A DNA stretch of 64,000 nt from UBA11524 sp964383815 (GCA_964383815.1 CAYLIC010000002.1:62001-126000); one strand, 5' to 3'. Shown: positions 1-7,960, counted from the first letter of the stretch. The notes: generated by a model not told the origin, from the sequence alone. Numbers and translations are program-made.

Positions 1-1224
1 ATCCTGCTTATAGCGCCAGATGTAGGTGGGCGTGCAGCTGGCCTCCTCCAGGGTTGCCTGCTGTCCATCGTAGCTGAAGCGCAGGTGCAGCAGCAGGCCT
101 GCCACGTTGGCATTGGTGCGGGAGCTGCCCAGCAGGCTGCCCAGGGAGTAGGCGCACAGCACGCGCTTTGTGCTGCCGTCTGCCAGGTTGCCCGTCAGCC
201 ACACAGCGGGCTGCACCACATGGCTGCCGCTGCCGATGATGGCATCCACCCCGGCATCCGCCAGCTGCTGGGCAAAGGCGGCCTGCCTGGCGGTAGGCGC
301 AGTCTTGCCGTCGTTGCCCCAGGAAAGGGACACAACCACCACCTGAGCACCCTGTGCCCGCACGCTGGCAATGTCCGCAAGGATGGCATCCGCGCCATCG
401 CTAGCGGCGTCCAGGGCCACAGCAAAGGTGTTGCCATCCTTCTTCATGGCCTTGGCACCCTTGTTGGACAGCACATCCGTATAGTGGAGCACCGCCACCT
501 GCACGCCGCCCAGGTTCATCACGGCAGGCTGTGCGTTTGCCGCATCGGCATAGGTGCCCAGGGTGTTCAGGCCTTGCTGATGTGCCGCCTCCAGTGTGGC
601 GGTCACGCCGTCCAGCCCCAGGTCGTATGCCTGGCGATAGCCCAGCGCCACCGTGTTGAAGCCAGCCATCTTCAGCATGGGCAGCACATCCGCCGCCGTG
701 TTGCTGTCGCTCAGCTTGGCATCGACCCAGGTCGTGTTCTCCAGGGTCACCATGGCGAAATCCGCCGCCACGCTGTCCCCCAGCAGCGCCAGAATCTCCG
801 TAAAGTCGTACTTCTTGGCCTCGCTGTAGTAGTTGGCCTGCCGCAGGTCGGTATCCACGGCGATGCTGCCGCCAAACGTCATGCTGAAGCTGCCACCGGG
901 GACAGCCGTGGGCGTGGCCTGGGGTGCAGGCTCGCTGGTGGGGAGCGGCGTATCCAGGTCCGCAGGCAGGGTTGCAAGGGGCGCCTGGGTGGCTGTTGCT
1001 GACAGTGCGCCGCCGCTGATGGGTATTTCACTCAGGCTCAGCTCCGGCAAAAGCTCCCCCAGGGACAGGGCCTCCAGCACCTTGCCGGTGTCGATATGCA
1101 CATCCGCTGCGCCGTTCAGCCTGGGCAGCACCAGGGAAAAGCCGCCAATGACCATGCAGGTCACCATCAGCATGACGATGGTGCCAAGGGACACGCCGCG
1201 CCTTGCCTTTTGCCTCCGCGCCAT
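1..1224 (-). CDS. CapA family protein (poly-gamma-glutamate synthesis type), 3' end cut by window
   Basis: The open frame runs from an ATG at 1224 to the window edge, giving the first 408 residues; the C-terminus lies outside. A ribosome site AGGAAGGAGGCG precedes the ATG. Residues about 14-34 form one N-terminal membrane segment, followed by a Thr/Pro/Ala-rich linker to about residue 108. The rest matches the CapA fold: it begins with the TFGGSIAVDTDLR stretch where the family usually has TxxGDI, and later has VVVSLSWGND and DAIIGSGSHVVQP, the family's VxxHWG and GHHPHVxQ-like motifs in variant form. CapA proteins are metallophosphatase-like, membrane-anchored and act outside the cell; the substrate here is unknown. 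It follows the miniprotein and the CorC-type gene on the same strand. Confidence 0.8.
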   Translation of the reverse strand, partial: MARRQKARRGVSLGTIVMLMVTCMVIGGFSLVLPRLNGAADVHIDTGKVLEALSLGELLPELSLSEIPISGGALSATATQAPLATLPADLDTPLPTSEPAPQATPTAVPGGSFSMTFGGSIAVDTDLRQANYYSEAKKYDFTEILALLGDSVAADFAMVTLENTTWVDAKLSDSNTAADVLPMLKMAGFNTVALGYRQAYDLGLDGVTATLEAAHQQGLNTLGTYADAANAQPAVMNLGGVQVAVLHYTDVLSNKGAKAMKKDGNTFAVALDAASDGADAILADIASVRAQGAQVVVVSLSWGNDGKTAPTARQAAFAQQLADAGVDAIIGSGSHVVQPAVWLTGNLADGSTKRVLCAYSLGSLLGSSRTNANVAGLLLHLRFSYDGQQATLEEASCTPTYIWRYKQD

Positions 1225-1260
1225 GCCGATACGCCTCCTTCCTGGGTGTGCTTGCCTGCC

Positions 1261-1380
1261 TTAAAACACCTGGGACATCAAAGCCGCCGCCAGCACGGAG
1301 CCAATCATCAGCACCGCCAGAGCCAGGCAAACCATGCGGGTCATCCGCTGCTTCTTTTCTTCCTTGGTCATCTTGGCCAT
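1261..1380 (-). CDS. 39-residue single-pass membrane miniprotein (Prli42/DUF4044-like)
   Basis: A short frame with a strong start signal (GGAGGTTG eight bases before the ATG at 1380) encodes 39 residues. The first 15 are mostly Lys, Glu, Arg and Met (MAKMTKEEKKQRMTRMV), and the rest is one hydrophobic helix ending in LMSQVF. This layout, a basic N-terminus plus one C-terminal helix, resembles the Prli42/DUF4044 miniproteins of Bacillota; in Listeria, Prli42 anchors the stressosome. The resemblance is one of pattern, so function is inference. It lies between the CorC-type gene and the CapA gene, with gaps of 19 and 36 bases, and probably shares their transcript. Confidence 0.6.
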   Translation of the reverse strand: MAKMTKEEKKQRMTRMVCLALAVLMIGSVLAAALMSQVF

Positions 1381-1399
1381 GGGTATCAACCTCCAGTTA

Positions 1400-2653
1400 T
1401 CATTCTTCTGCCGTTTCCGGCTGCTTTTTCCACACGCGCACCTGGGTCACCCGGCGCTTCTCCATCTGCGTTACCTGTCCGCCCAGCAGCTCCGTTTCAA
1501 ACCTGGTGCCAACACCGGGGATGCACCCCAGCACCTCAGCCGCCCAGCCGCCCACGGTATCCGCCTCAAAGGTGTCCTCCACACTGAGGCTGGCGAGCAG
1601 CTCGCTCAGCTGCATGCCGCCATCCACCAGGCAGGAGCCGTCCTCCAGTGGAATCACGTCCTCGCTGACAATGTCGTGCTCGTCGTAGATTTCACCCACC
1701 AGCTCCTCCAGCACGTCCTCCATGGTCACAATGCCTTCGGTGCCGCCAAACTCATCCAGCACAACCACCATATGCGTTTTGGTCTGCTGGAACATCTTCA
1801 GCAGCTTGGAAACCTTCAGGGTGGAAGGCGCCATCACAGGCGGCGCCATAATCTGCTGGATGCTGGTGCATCCCGCATGCTGCAGCACATAGAAGTCCTT
1901 CTCGTGCAGGATGCCTACCACATGGTCCATATCCTCGTGGTACACCGGCACCCGGGAGAAGCCGCTTTCCCGGAAGATATTCGCCGCAGCTTCCATGCTG
2001 GCAGTATCCTCCAGGGCGGTCACGTCCACCCGGGGGGTCATGATGCTCAGCACATCCTGGTCGTTAAACTCAATGGCGGAGCGGATCAGCTCGCCCTCGT
2101 GGGCGTCCATGTCCCCATCGTGCTGGGCCTCGTCCAGCATGGTCATCAGCTCGGCCTCAATGTGGCTCTCGTCCTCCTGGGGCTTGAACACCCGGCCCAG
2201 CAGCCTGCGCCACAGGCGGAACAGGGCATTCACCGGCGCCAGCAGCTTGATGAAGAAGCTCAGCCAGGGTGCAACCCCCATGGCGATGTGCTCCGGGGAT
2301 TCCTTCGCCAGCGCCTTGGGCGATACCTCACCAAAGATGAGGATGGTCACCGTCATCACCACGGTGGAGATGGTGGCGCCATAGCCACCCACCCAGGCGG
2401 TGAACAGCACCGTGGCAATGGATGTACCAGTAATGTTTACAATGTTGTTGCCCACCAGGATGGTGGTCAGCAGCCTGTCATAGTCCTCCGAAAGCTCCAG
2501 GGCCATGGTGGCCCGCTTGTTCCCTTCGGATTGCAGGGTTTTCAGCTTCACCCGGCTCAGGGCGGAAAACGCCGTTTCCGAGGCGGAGAAAAAGGCCGAC
2601 AGCGCCACGCAGGCAAACAGCGCCGCCAGAAGAATCCACATGGTGGTGGTCAT
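1400..2653 (-). CDS. CorC/HlyC family (CNNM-type) transporter with CBS domains
   Basis: The 417-residue product has the full family layout. A DUF21/CNNM membrane domain covers about residues 1-150, with the typical ASETAFSALSRVKL and NNIVNITGTS stretches. A CBS pair follows at about 200-325, with MTPRVDV at its start and DEFGGTEGIVTMEDVLEELVGE near its end. A CorC_HlyC domain lies at about 340-410. Relatives move or sense divalent cations, chiefly magnesium, and the CBS pair binds adenosine nucleotides. It is probably the first gene of a transcript that continues into the miniprotein and CapA genes. A good promoter lies at 2777-2805. Confidence 0.9.
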   Translation of the reverse strand: MTTTMWILLAALFACVALSAFFSASETAFSALSRVKLKTLQSEGNKRATMALELSEDYDRLLTTILVGNNIVNITGTSIATVLFTAWVGGYGATISTVVMTVTILIFGEVSPKALAKESPEHIAMGVAPWLSFFIKLLAPVNALFRLWRRLLGRVFKPQEDESHIEAELMTMLDEAQHDGDMDAHEGELIRSAIEFNDQDVLSIMTPRVDVTALEDTASMEAAANIFRESGFSRVPVYHEDMDHVVGILHEKDFYVLQHAGCTSIQQIMAPPVMAPSTLKVSKLLKMFQQTKTHMVVVLDEFGGTEGIVTMEDVLEELVGEIYDEHDIVSEDVIPLEDGSCLVDGGMQLSELLASLSVEDTFEADTVGGWAAEVLGCIPGVGTRFETELLGGQVTQMEKRRVTQVRVWKKQPETAEE

Positions 2654-2776
2654 GGAAAATCAAGCATTCCTTTCCGTGTCAGGCAGCGTTGCGGCCCTCC
2701 AGGGAAAAGCCCCATGAGGGAGGATAATCCATGAAAGCGCCACTCCTTTCGCTGCGATGATAAACAAAGACAGATT

Positions 2777-2805
2777 ATTATAGCATGTTCCGCCATGAAA
2801 TGCAA
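2777..2805 (-). promoter_or_regulatory. Promoter of the CorC-type gene
   Basis: On the minus strand, TTGCAT (2800-2805) and TATAAT (2777-2782) are separated by 17 bases. It is one of several TTGCAN -35 boxes in this window. Confidence 0.75.
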
Positions 2806-2821
2806 CCGCACCCGGGGAACA

Positions 2822-2848
2822 AGAAAAAGCACTGCGGTGAAGCAGTGC
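2822..2848 (-). terminator. Terminator after tRNA-Lys
   Basis: On the minus strand the seven-base arms GCACTGC and GCAGTGC enclose a six-base loop and are followed by TTTTTCTT. It lies directly after the 3' end of the tRNA. Confidence 0.85.
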
Positions 2849-2853
2849 CTTCG

Positions 2854-2926
2854 TACACCATTAGGGACTCGAACCCTAGACACCCTGATTAAGAGTCAGG
2901 TGCTCTACCAACTGAGCTAATGGTGC
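2854..2926 (-). tRNA. tRNA-Lys (anticodon CTT)
   Basis: The 73-base cloverleaf reads from GCACCAT to ATGGTGT plus discriminator A. The D stem is GCTC/GAGC, the anticodon stem CCTGA/TCAGG with loop CTCTTAA, and the T stem TAGGG/CCCTA with loop TTCGAGT. The anticodon CTT reads AAG lysine codons. The 3' CCA is not encoded, so it must be added after transcription. The first acceptor pair is G-T (G-U in RNA). It has its own promoter and terminator. Confidence 0.97.
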
Positions 2927-2956
2927 ATATCGTTTCCCTTGCGGTCAACGGTAACT

Positions 2957-2984
2957 ATTATACACCTTTTTTCGCATTCGTCAA
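2957..2984 (-). promoter_or_regulatory. Promoter of tRNA-Lys
   Basis: On the minus strand, TTGACG (2979-2984) and TATAAT (2957-2962) are separated by 16 bases, with the -10 box about 30 bases before the tRNA 5' end. Confidence 0.75.
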
Positions 2985-3004
2985 GCCTTTTTCGAAAGTT
3001 TTTT

Positions 3005-3035
3005 CAAAAAAAGCTCCCCAGCCATGCCGGGGAGC
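3005..3035 (-). terminator. Terminator of the ferredoxin gene
   Basis: On the minus strand the arms GCTCCCC and GGGGAGC enclose a nine-base loop and are followed by TTTTTTTG. It lies 19 bases after the ferredoxin stop codon. Confidence 0.85.
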
Positions 3036-3054
3036 CTTGCTTTGCTTGACAGGA

Positions 3055-3225
3055 TTACGCCTGAGCAGGCGCACCAACGGGGCAAGCATCAGCGCAAGCG
3101 CCGCACTCGATGCAAACATCGGGGTTGATCTCGAACTTGCCGTCGCCCTCAGCGATAGCGTTCACGGGGCACTCAGCCTCGCAGGCGCCGCAGCTGATGC
3201 AATCGTTAGAAATCTTGTATGCCAT
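3055..3225 (-). CDS. 2[4Fe-4S] ferredoxin
   Basis: The 56-residue protein carries two clostridial-type iron-sulfur motifs, CISCGACEAECP and CIECGACADACP, giving the eight cysteines needed for two [4Fe-4S] clusters. It is a soluble low-potential electron carrier of the kind used by pyruvate:ferredoxin oxidoreductase and hydrogenases in fermenting anaerobes. The start MAYKISND is chosen because AAGGAGGTG lies nine bases before its ATG; a longer in-frame version would start inside the leader. It is a single-gene unit with its own promoter (3279-3307) and terminator (3005-3035), which fits a highly expressed protein. Confidence 0.97.
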   Translation of the reverse strand: MAYKISNDCISCGACEAECPVNAIAEGDGKFEINPDVCIECGACADACPVGAPAQA

Positions 3226-3278
3226 GGTGGTTTCACCTCCTTGCAGATTCACACATCATACACGGTGTGTATATGAGT

Positions 3279-3307
3279 ATCATACCATGCTCGCCCGGGA
3301 ATTGCAA
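3279..3307 (-). promoter_or_regulatory. Promoter of the ferredoxin gene
   Basis: On the minus strand, TTGCAA (3302-3307) and TATGAT (3279-3284) are 17 bases apart. The -35 box lies inside one arm of the inverted repeat at 3297-3327. Confidence 0.75.
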
Positions 3308-3327
3308 GAGGAATTGTTGCAATTCCC
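3297..3327. repeat. Perfect inverted repeat overlapping the ferredoxin -35 box
   Basis: GGGAATTGCAA (3297-3307) and TTGCAATTCCC (3317-3327) form perfect 11-base arms around a nine-base spacer. The element begins six bases past the ricT stop codon and contains the -35 hexamer of the ferredoxin promoter. It lacks a T-run, so it may be a weak terminator for ricT, an operator, or both. Confidence 0.7.
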
Positions 3328-3333
3328 TGCACT

Positions 3334-4431
3334 TTACTTGTTCTCATCCTTGGCGGCCTGCAGCGCAGCCTCCACAGCGGCCTTCCACGGGCTGGCAGGC
3401 TTGGTGGCGGTCGCAGGCTCCTGGGGCTTGGCAGGCGCGGGCTTGGCAGGCCTGGGCTTGCGCTCCGGCTGGCTCTCGCCTTCCGGGCGTTCTTTCCGGG
3501 GGCGTTCCCGCTTCGCCGGGCGTTCGGTGAGTGTCTCCCGGGCAGGCGTACCTTCAGGCTCCTGGGTCTGGGGCGCATCCGCCACCTCTGCCGCTTCAGG
3601 CTCCTTGCGCACAGGCAGCGGGCCACCAATCCGCTGAACCTCCTCCATAGGGAAGTCCTTCAGCTCGCTGCTGTCACCCTTTTGCAGGCGCACGCGAACC
3701 GTTTCCTTAATGATGTTCAGGTCCCACACCACGCCGTTGCCTTCCGGGGTTACGACCTCCTTGCCCACCTTGGGCATGCGCTTGCGGGTCTGCTCGTAGT
3801 TGTCCTGCTCATACTTCAGGCAGCACATGAGCCTGCCGCACACACCGCTGATTTTCGTGGGGTTCAGGGACAGGTTCTGCTCCTTGGCCATTTTGATGGA
3901 CACAGGCTGGAAATCCCCCAGAAAGGTGCCGCAGCACAGGGGACGCCCACAGGGGCCCAGGCCGCCCAGCATTTTCGCCTCGTCCCGCACGCCTATCTGC
4001 CGCAGCTCAATCCGTGTCTTGAATACCGCCGCCAGATCCTTCACCAGGCTGCGGAAGTCCACCCGCCCATTGGCGGTGAAGTAGAAGAGAATTTTGCTGT
4101 TGTCAAAGGTGTACTCCACGCTGACCAGCTTCATGTCCAGCTTATGCTCGCTGATTTTCCGCTGGCAAATGGCGTAGGCTTCCTTTTCATAGCGCTTGTT
4201 GTCCTGGGCGTGCTGCACATCCTGGGCGGTGGCGATGCGCACCACCTGCTTCAGCGGTGCGGACAGCTGCTCGTCGTTCATCTCCCGCACCGGGGTTACA
4301 ACCTCGCCAAACTCGATGCCCCGGGCCGTTTCCACCACCACAAAGTCCCCGGGGGTGGGCCAGAAGGCGCCGGGATCGAAAAAGTAGAGCTTTCCGGCGT
4401 TCTGAAAGCGAACGCCAATCACATTGACCAT
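3334..4431 (-). CDS. ricT: PSP1-domain regulator RicT (YaaT)
   Basis: The 365-residue product matches YaaT/RicT. It starts MVNVIGVRFQNAGKLYFFDPG and has the cysteine-rich PSP1 signature GGLGPCGRPLCCGTFL followed by GVCGRLMCCLKYEQD. In Bacillus subtilis, RicT joins RicA and RicF in an iron-sulfur complex that directs RNase Y and affects sporulation and biofilm genes. The last ~90 residues are a Pro/Arg/Glu/Lys-rich tail, probably disordered and longer than in Bacillus. The start with GGAGGAAAAAATACG before the ATG is preferred over an upstream in-frame ATG. The gene overlaps the end of holB by 13 bases, so the two are translationally coupled. The order darA-holB-ricT follows Bacillus. Confidence 0.92.
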   Translation of the reverse strand: MVNVIGVRFQNAGKLYFFDPGAFWPTPGDFVVVETARGIEFGEVVTPVREMNDEQLSAPLKQVVRIATAQDVQHAQDNKRYEKEAYAICQRKISEHKLDMKLVSVEYTFDNSKILFYFTANGRVDFRSLVKDLAAVFKTRIELRQIGVRDEAKMLGGLGPCGRPLCCGTFLGDFQPVSIKMAKEQNLSLNPTKISGVCGRLMCCLKYEQDNYEQTRKRMPKVGKEVVTPEGNGVVWDLNIIKETVRVRLQKGDSSELKDFPMEEVQRIGGPLPVRKEPEAAEVADAPQTQEPEGTPARETLTERPAKRERPRKERPEGESQPERKPRPAKPAPAKPQEPATATKPASPWKAAVEAALQAAKDENK

Positions 4432-5429
4432 CGTATTTTTTCCTCCATCAGGCAAAGCAGCAGCCTTTCCACCACTGCCTGCCAAGTTACCTGGCTGGCG
4501 CGGAGCCGCCTAGCCTCCCGCACCGCGTCCATCAGCCGTACAAAGTCCTCCGTGTGCCCGTCGGCAGCCATGCGCTGCCATGGCGAAGGATACCCGCTGA
4601 TGGCGCTGCGCTCCCGCTGGCCCAGGTTGACCAGCAGCAGTGTGCGGAGCATGTCCTCCACGTCGTCCAGCAGCTCGCTGCTTTGGTCGCGCTTGTCCTT
4701 CCACTGGGTGGACACCCGCAGAATATCACTGCGGCCCGCCAGGGAAAAGAAGTCCTCCATCACCTGGCTGCGGCGCTGCCAATAGGCCTCATCCGCCGCC
4801 ACGCTCAGCGCCTTGCCCAGGGAGCCGCCGCTGACGTGCAGAGCCTCCATGGCCCGGTGCTGCTCAATACCCCGGCGGCGCAGCACATCCAGCACAACGC
4901 TGTCTGCCCAGGGGTGCAGCTTCAGTGCCCGGCACCGGCTGACAATGGTTGGCAGGAGTAGCTCCGGGGCGTCTGTCAGCAGCAGAAACACCGTGCCTGC
5001 CAAAGGCTCCTCCAGGGTTTTCAGCAGGCAGTTCTGGGCGGCAGGCGTCATTTTCTCCGCCTGCTCAATGCGGATGATTCGCCGCCCGCCGGCATAGGTG
5101 TGCTCCCCGGCCTTTCGGATCACCTCGCGAATGGCATCCACCTGAATGCTCTTTTCAGGGCGGAGGATGGTCATGTCCGGGTGGGTACCTTCCCGCACCT
5201 GCACGCAGGCCGGGCATGTGCCGCAGGGCTTGTCCTCCGGGGACTCGCACAACAAATACTGGCCCATGGCCTGGGCCAGTGTGCGCTTGCCAACGCCCGC
5301 CATGCCGCTGATGAGATACGCATGGACAAACGTTCCTTCCCGCAGGGTTTTCATCAGTCCATCATAGGCCGGGCCCTGGGGCGCAAAGTCCGCCAGGGTT
5401 GCCGCCCTGTCCATTTCTGCCTCTGCCAA
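4419..5429 (-). CDS. holB: DNA polymerase III delta-prime subunit (clamp loader) HolB
   Basis: About 336 residues form an AAA+ clamp-loader subunit. A Walker A motif GMAGVGKRT lies at about 42-50, a zinc-binding cluster (CESPEDKPCGTCPAC) at about 64-78, and the SRC sensor motif in TIVSRCRAL at about 165. The protein helps load the beta clamp during replication. The start is uncertain: AAGGAGAG lies six bases before a TTG at 5429, while a GTG at 5450 and an ATG at 5414 lack a well-placed ribosome site. The gene sits 26 bases after darA and overlaps ricT. Confidence 0.9.
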   Translation of the reverse strand: MAEAEMDRAATLADFAPQGPAYDGLMKTLREGTFVHAYLISGMAGVGKRTLAQAMGQYLLCESPEDKPCGTCPACVQVREGTHPDMTILRPEKSIQVDAIREVIRKAGEHTYAGGRRIIRIEQAEKMTPAAQNCLLKTLEEPLAGTVFLLLTDAPELLLPTIVSRCRALKLHPWADSVVLDVLRRRGIEQHRAMEALHVSGGSLGKALSVAADEAYWQRRSQVMEDFFSLAGRSDILRVSTQWKDKRDQSSELLDDVEDMLRTLLLVNLGQRERSAISGYPSPWQRMAADGHTEDFVRLMDAVREARRLRASQVTWQAVVERLLLCLMEEKIRWSM

Positions 5430-5455
5430 GGGATGCTCTCCTTGCTCCACCAGGG

Positions 5456-5785
5456 TTACAGCTTCACAAACTGATCAACCGACAGCACAAACACTGTGGC
5501 GCCGCCAACCATCACCTCAATGGGATAGGGAGAATACACGCCGTTAACACCGGACATGGAGGTGGGTGCCGTGGTCAGCTGCTTGCGGCTCTTGCATACC
5601 TTTTCAATCACAGCCACAGCGGCCTCCAGCTTGTCGTCCTCCACACCCACCAGCAGGGTGGTATTGCCTGCCCGCAGGAAGCCGCCGGTGGTAGCCAGCT
5701 TGGTCACACCGAAGCCCTCGTTCATCAGCTTGCTTACCAGGCGGGATGCGTCCTCATCCTGGACGATGGCAATAATCAGCTTCAT
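5456..5785 (-). CDS. darA: Cyclic-di-AMP receptor DarA (PstA family, YaaQ)
   Basis: The 109-residue protein starts MKLIIAIVQDEDASRLVSK and contains TTGGFLRAGNTTLLVG and a Ser/Gly-rich loop before the C-terminal strands, as in DarA/PstA. The family forms PII-like trimers that bind cyclic-di-AMP between subunits; the downstream target is not firmly known. AGGAGGAACTGAC precedes the ATG. It is the first gene of the darA-holB-ricT transcript, the same neighbourhood as Bacillus yaaQ. It links replication and RNA-decay genes to a second-messenger sensor by position only. Confidence 0.95.
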   Translation of the reverse strand: MKLIIAIVQDEDASRLVSKLMNEGFGVTKLATTGGFLRAGNTTLLVGVEDDKLEAAVAVIEKVCKSRKQLTTAPTSMSGVNGVYSPYPIEVMVGGATVFVLSVDQFVKL

Positions 5786-5831
5786 GTCAGTTCCTCCTTA
5801 CTTTGTGAAAAGGCTACACCTCTTCATATGT

Positions 5832-5860
5832 AGTATACAGCAAAGCGCGTAAAAATGCAA
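5832..5860 (-). promoter_or_regulatory. Promoter of darA-holB-ricT
   Basis: On the minus strand, TTGCAT (5855-5860) and TATACT (5832-5837) are separated by 17 bases, about 45 bases before the darA ATG. Confidence 0.75.
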
Positions 5861-5887
5861 GCTGGGGTTTCCCAGCGCAAGGGTTCA

Positions 5888-6217
5888 TTACTGATCGGAA
5901 GGATGGAGAACGCACACCTGGTTCGGATAACCGAGCGCCTCATCCATCAGCATCGAAGCCACGCCACGACGGCGATATTCAAGAGCAACCGCCAGGCAGC
6001 AAATCATTTTGTGCCCCCGTGAAAACAGCATCACCCCGGCGATTTCGTTTTCCTCCTTCACGCAAATGGCCTGGCGCTTGCCCATGAATTTCAGCACAGT
6101 GTCCTTGTGCTCATTCAGTTTTTCCTGTGCTTCCAGGCCAGGAAAGCTCCACCGAACCCGTGACACAAGGCCTATCCATTGGTCACTCCATCCATGCAAT
6201 TGGCAAATAGTATCCAC
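5888..6217 (-). pseudogene. Remnant of a GNAT N-acetyltransferase gene
   Basis: The frame encodes the middle of a GNAT domain: FMGKRQAICVKEENEIAGVMLF, then MICCLAVALEYRRRGVASMLMDEAL, which is the acetyl-CoA binding R/QxxGxG/A region (RRRGVA). Directly after DEAL the protein jumps to GYPNQVCVLHPSDQ and stops. In related GNATs I recall about 40 residues between those two parts, so an in-frame internal deletion is likely. The N-terminus is also short: open sequence begins right at the T-run of the preceding terminator, with no ribosome site or good start codon. I therefore read it as a decaying gene. Confidence 0.6.
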
Positions 6218-6260
6218 AAAAAAGGCGGGAGACCGGCAACTCAAGCCGCCTTTCTCCCGC
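6218..6260 (-). terminator. Terminator of the pit-DUF47 operon
   Basis: On the minus strand, GCGGGAGA and TCTCCCGC form an eight-base stem with a 20-base loop, then C and TTTTTT. It follows the DUF47 gene by eight bases. The loop includes an alternative AAGGCGG/CCGCCTT pairing. Confidence 0.75.
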
Positions 6261-6268
6261 ACATGGCA

Positions 6269-6889
6269 TCAAGTATTCTTCATAATGACGGAGCCAACGC
6301 ATTCGCTGGCGTGCTCGCAGGCATCGGCACAGGCCTCCATGCAATCGAAAATCTCCCGCCAGGAGATGGTTTCCAGCACGTCCCCATGCTGCTGGGAAAG
6401 CGCCCGCATGGAGGACATGTACAGCTTGTCGCACTCCTCCTCCGCGTCGTTGATTTCGATAATCAGCTGGCGCAGCTTTTTGGACTTCTTGAAGTTTTCA
6501 AACTCGCACATCACCTGGCACAGCAATTCGCAGGCGTGCACCAGCTTCTGTGCCATGGAGATGGCGGAAGGGTTGATGGTGTGCACGTCGAAGATGTAGA
6601 ACTTCTGCAGGATCTCCTCAATCATGTCCGTCACATCGTCAATGCGCTGGCTGAGAAGGTCCAGGTCCTCCCTGTCCACCGGGGTCACAAAGGCCTTGGC
6701 CAGGGCGGCGTTCATCTCGTGCTTCTTGGTGTCGCCCCCGTGCTCGATGGCGTGCATCTCATCCAGCATCTGCTGCATATCCTCAGGCTTGTAGCACTCC
6801 AGGCACTTCACCAGGTAGGAGGCAGCCTGCTTGGCATATTCGGCGCTGGCCGCCAGGTTTTCGTAGTAGAACTTATCGCCCTTTGCCAT
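6269..6889 (-). CDS. DUF47 family protein (PhoU-like phosphate transport regulator)
   Basis: The 206-residue, mostly helical protein has the DUF47/TIGR00153 pattern: an N-terminal helix with the family's residues, MHAIEHGGDTKKHEM at about 45-59, and RIDDVTDMIEEIL at about 82-94. DUF47 proteins resemble PhoU and are usually paired with Pit transporters, whose activity they are thought to control. That is the case here: the gene starts 21 bases after the pit stop codon, with AGAGGAGAGA before its ATG, and ends at a terminator. Confidence 0.92.
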   Translation of the reverse strand: MAKGDKFYYENLAASAEYAKQAASYLVKCLECYKPEDMQQMLDEMHAIEHGGDTKKHEMNAALAKAFVTPVDREDLDLLSQRIDDVTDMIEEILQKFYIFDVHTINPSAISMAQKLVHACELLCQVMCEFENFKKSKKLRQLIIEINDAEEECDKLYMSSMRALSQQHGDVLETISWREIFDCMEACADACEHASECVGSVIMKNT

Positions 6890-6910
6890 GGGAATCTCTC
6901 CTCTCGTCTA

Positions 6911-7960
6911 TCAGAAAATCGCCAGGAACAGCTTGGTCATCAAAAAGCCCACCAGCCCGCAGCCGGGAAAGGTCAGCACCCAGGTGAGCACCATTTCCTT
7001 CACCACGCCAAAGTTGATGGCGGAAACCCGCTTCACCGCGCCCACGCCCATGATGGAGGTGGTTTTCGCATGGGTGGTGGACACCGGCAGGCTGAACACC
7101 GAGCACACCAGCAGGGACAGTGCGCCCGCAATGTCTGCCGAGAAGCCCTGGTATTTCTCCAGCTTCACCATGTCCATACCCACGGACTTGATAATCTTTT
7201 TCCCGCCCATGGCGGTGCCCAGGGCCATCACCACCGAGCAGACAACCATCAGCCATACAGGAATGGTGATGTCCGCCGGCAGTGCTTCACCCCGGGACAT
7301 GTATACACAAAGGAGAATCACGCCCATGAACTTCTGTCCGTCCTGGGCGCCGTGCATAAAGGCCATGGAGGCCGCACCGGCAATCTGCGCGCCGCGGAAG
7401 AAAGGCTCGGTTTTGGGCCTGTCCGCGCGGTAGAACAGCATGGTGACCAGCTTGCACACCAGCCACCCAAGCCCAAAGCCCAGCACCACGGAAATGCCAA
7501 TGCCGTAGACCACCTTCACCCACTCGCCGCCGTTCACACCGCTAAGGCTGCCGTGCATGGCAATGGCGCTGCCCGTTAGCCCGGCAATCAGCGCGTGGCT
7601 TTCGCTGGTGGGAATGCCAAACACCCATGCCAGCGTGGCCCACAGCACAATGGCAAACAGCGCCGCGCTCAGGGCGATAATGGCCTCATTGGGATCGGAA
7701 CCAAAGTCCACCATGCGGGTAATGGTTTCTGCCACGGTGGCATTCACCAGGGTCATCACCAGCACACCCAGGAAGTTGAACACCGCCGCCATGAGAATCG
7801 CCGCCCTGGGCGACATGCAGCGTGTAACCACACAGGTGGCAATGGCGTTGGGTGCGTCCGTCCAGCCGTTCACCAGAATGACACCCAGGGTAAGCGTTAC
7901 GGCCATGAACAAAAGCGGATTCGCCGTCATTTGGCCCCAGAAGCTCAGGATGGAGTCCAC
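6911..7960 (-). CDS. pit: Inorganic phosphate transporter, PiT family
   Basis: The 349-residue product is a polytopic membrane protein with the two inverted PiT repeats: GWTDAPNAIATCVVTRCMSP near residue 32, and STTHAKTTSIMGVGAV near residue 292. These Asn/Asp/Thr/Ser-rich stretches form the phosphate and cation sites. It imports phosphate with protons or sodium at low affinity. Translation starts at GTG (7960) with AGGAGAGG six bases upstream. It is followed by its DUF47 partner, a common pair. Confidence 0.95.
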   Translation of the reverse strand: MDSILSFWGQMTANPLLFMAVTLTLGVILVNGWTDAPNAIATCVVTRCMSPRAAILMAAVFNFLGVLVMTLVNATVAETITRMVDFGSDPNEAIIALSAALFAIVLWATLAWVFGIPTSESHALIAGLTGSAIAMHGSLSGVNGGEWVKVVYGIGISVVLGFGLGWLVCKLVTMLFYRADRPKTEPFFRGAQIAGAASMAFMHGAQDGQKFMGVILLCVYMSRGEALPADITIPVWLMVVCSVVMALGTAMGGKKIIKSVGMDMVKLEKYQGFSADIAGALSLLVCSVFSLPVSTTHAKTTSIMGVGAVKRVSAINFGVVKEMVLTWVLTFPGCGLVGFLMTKLFLAIF

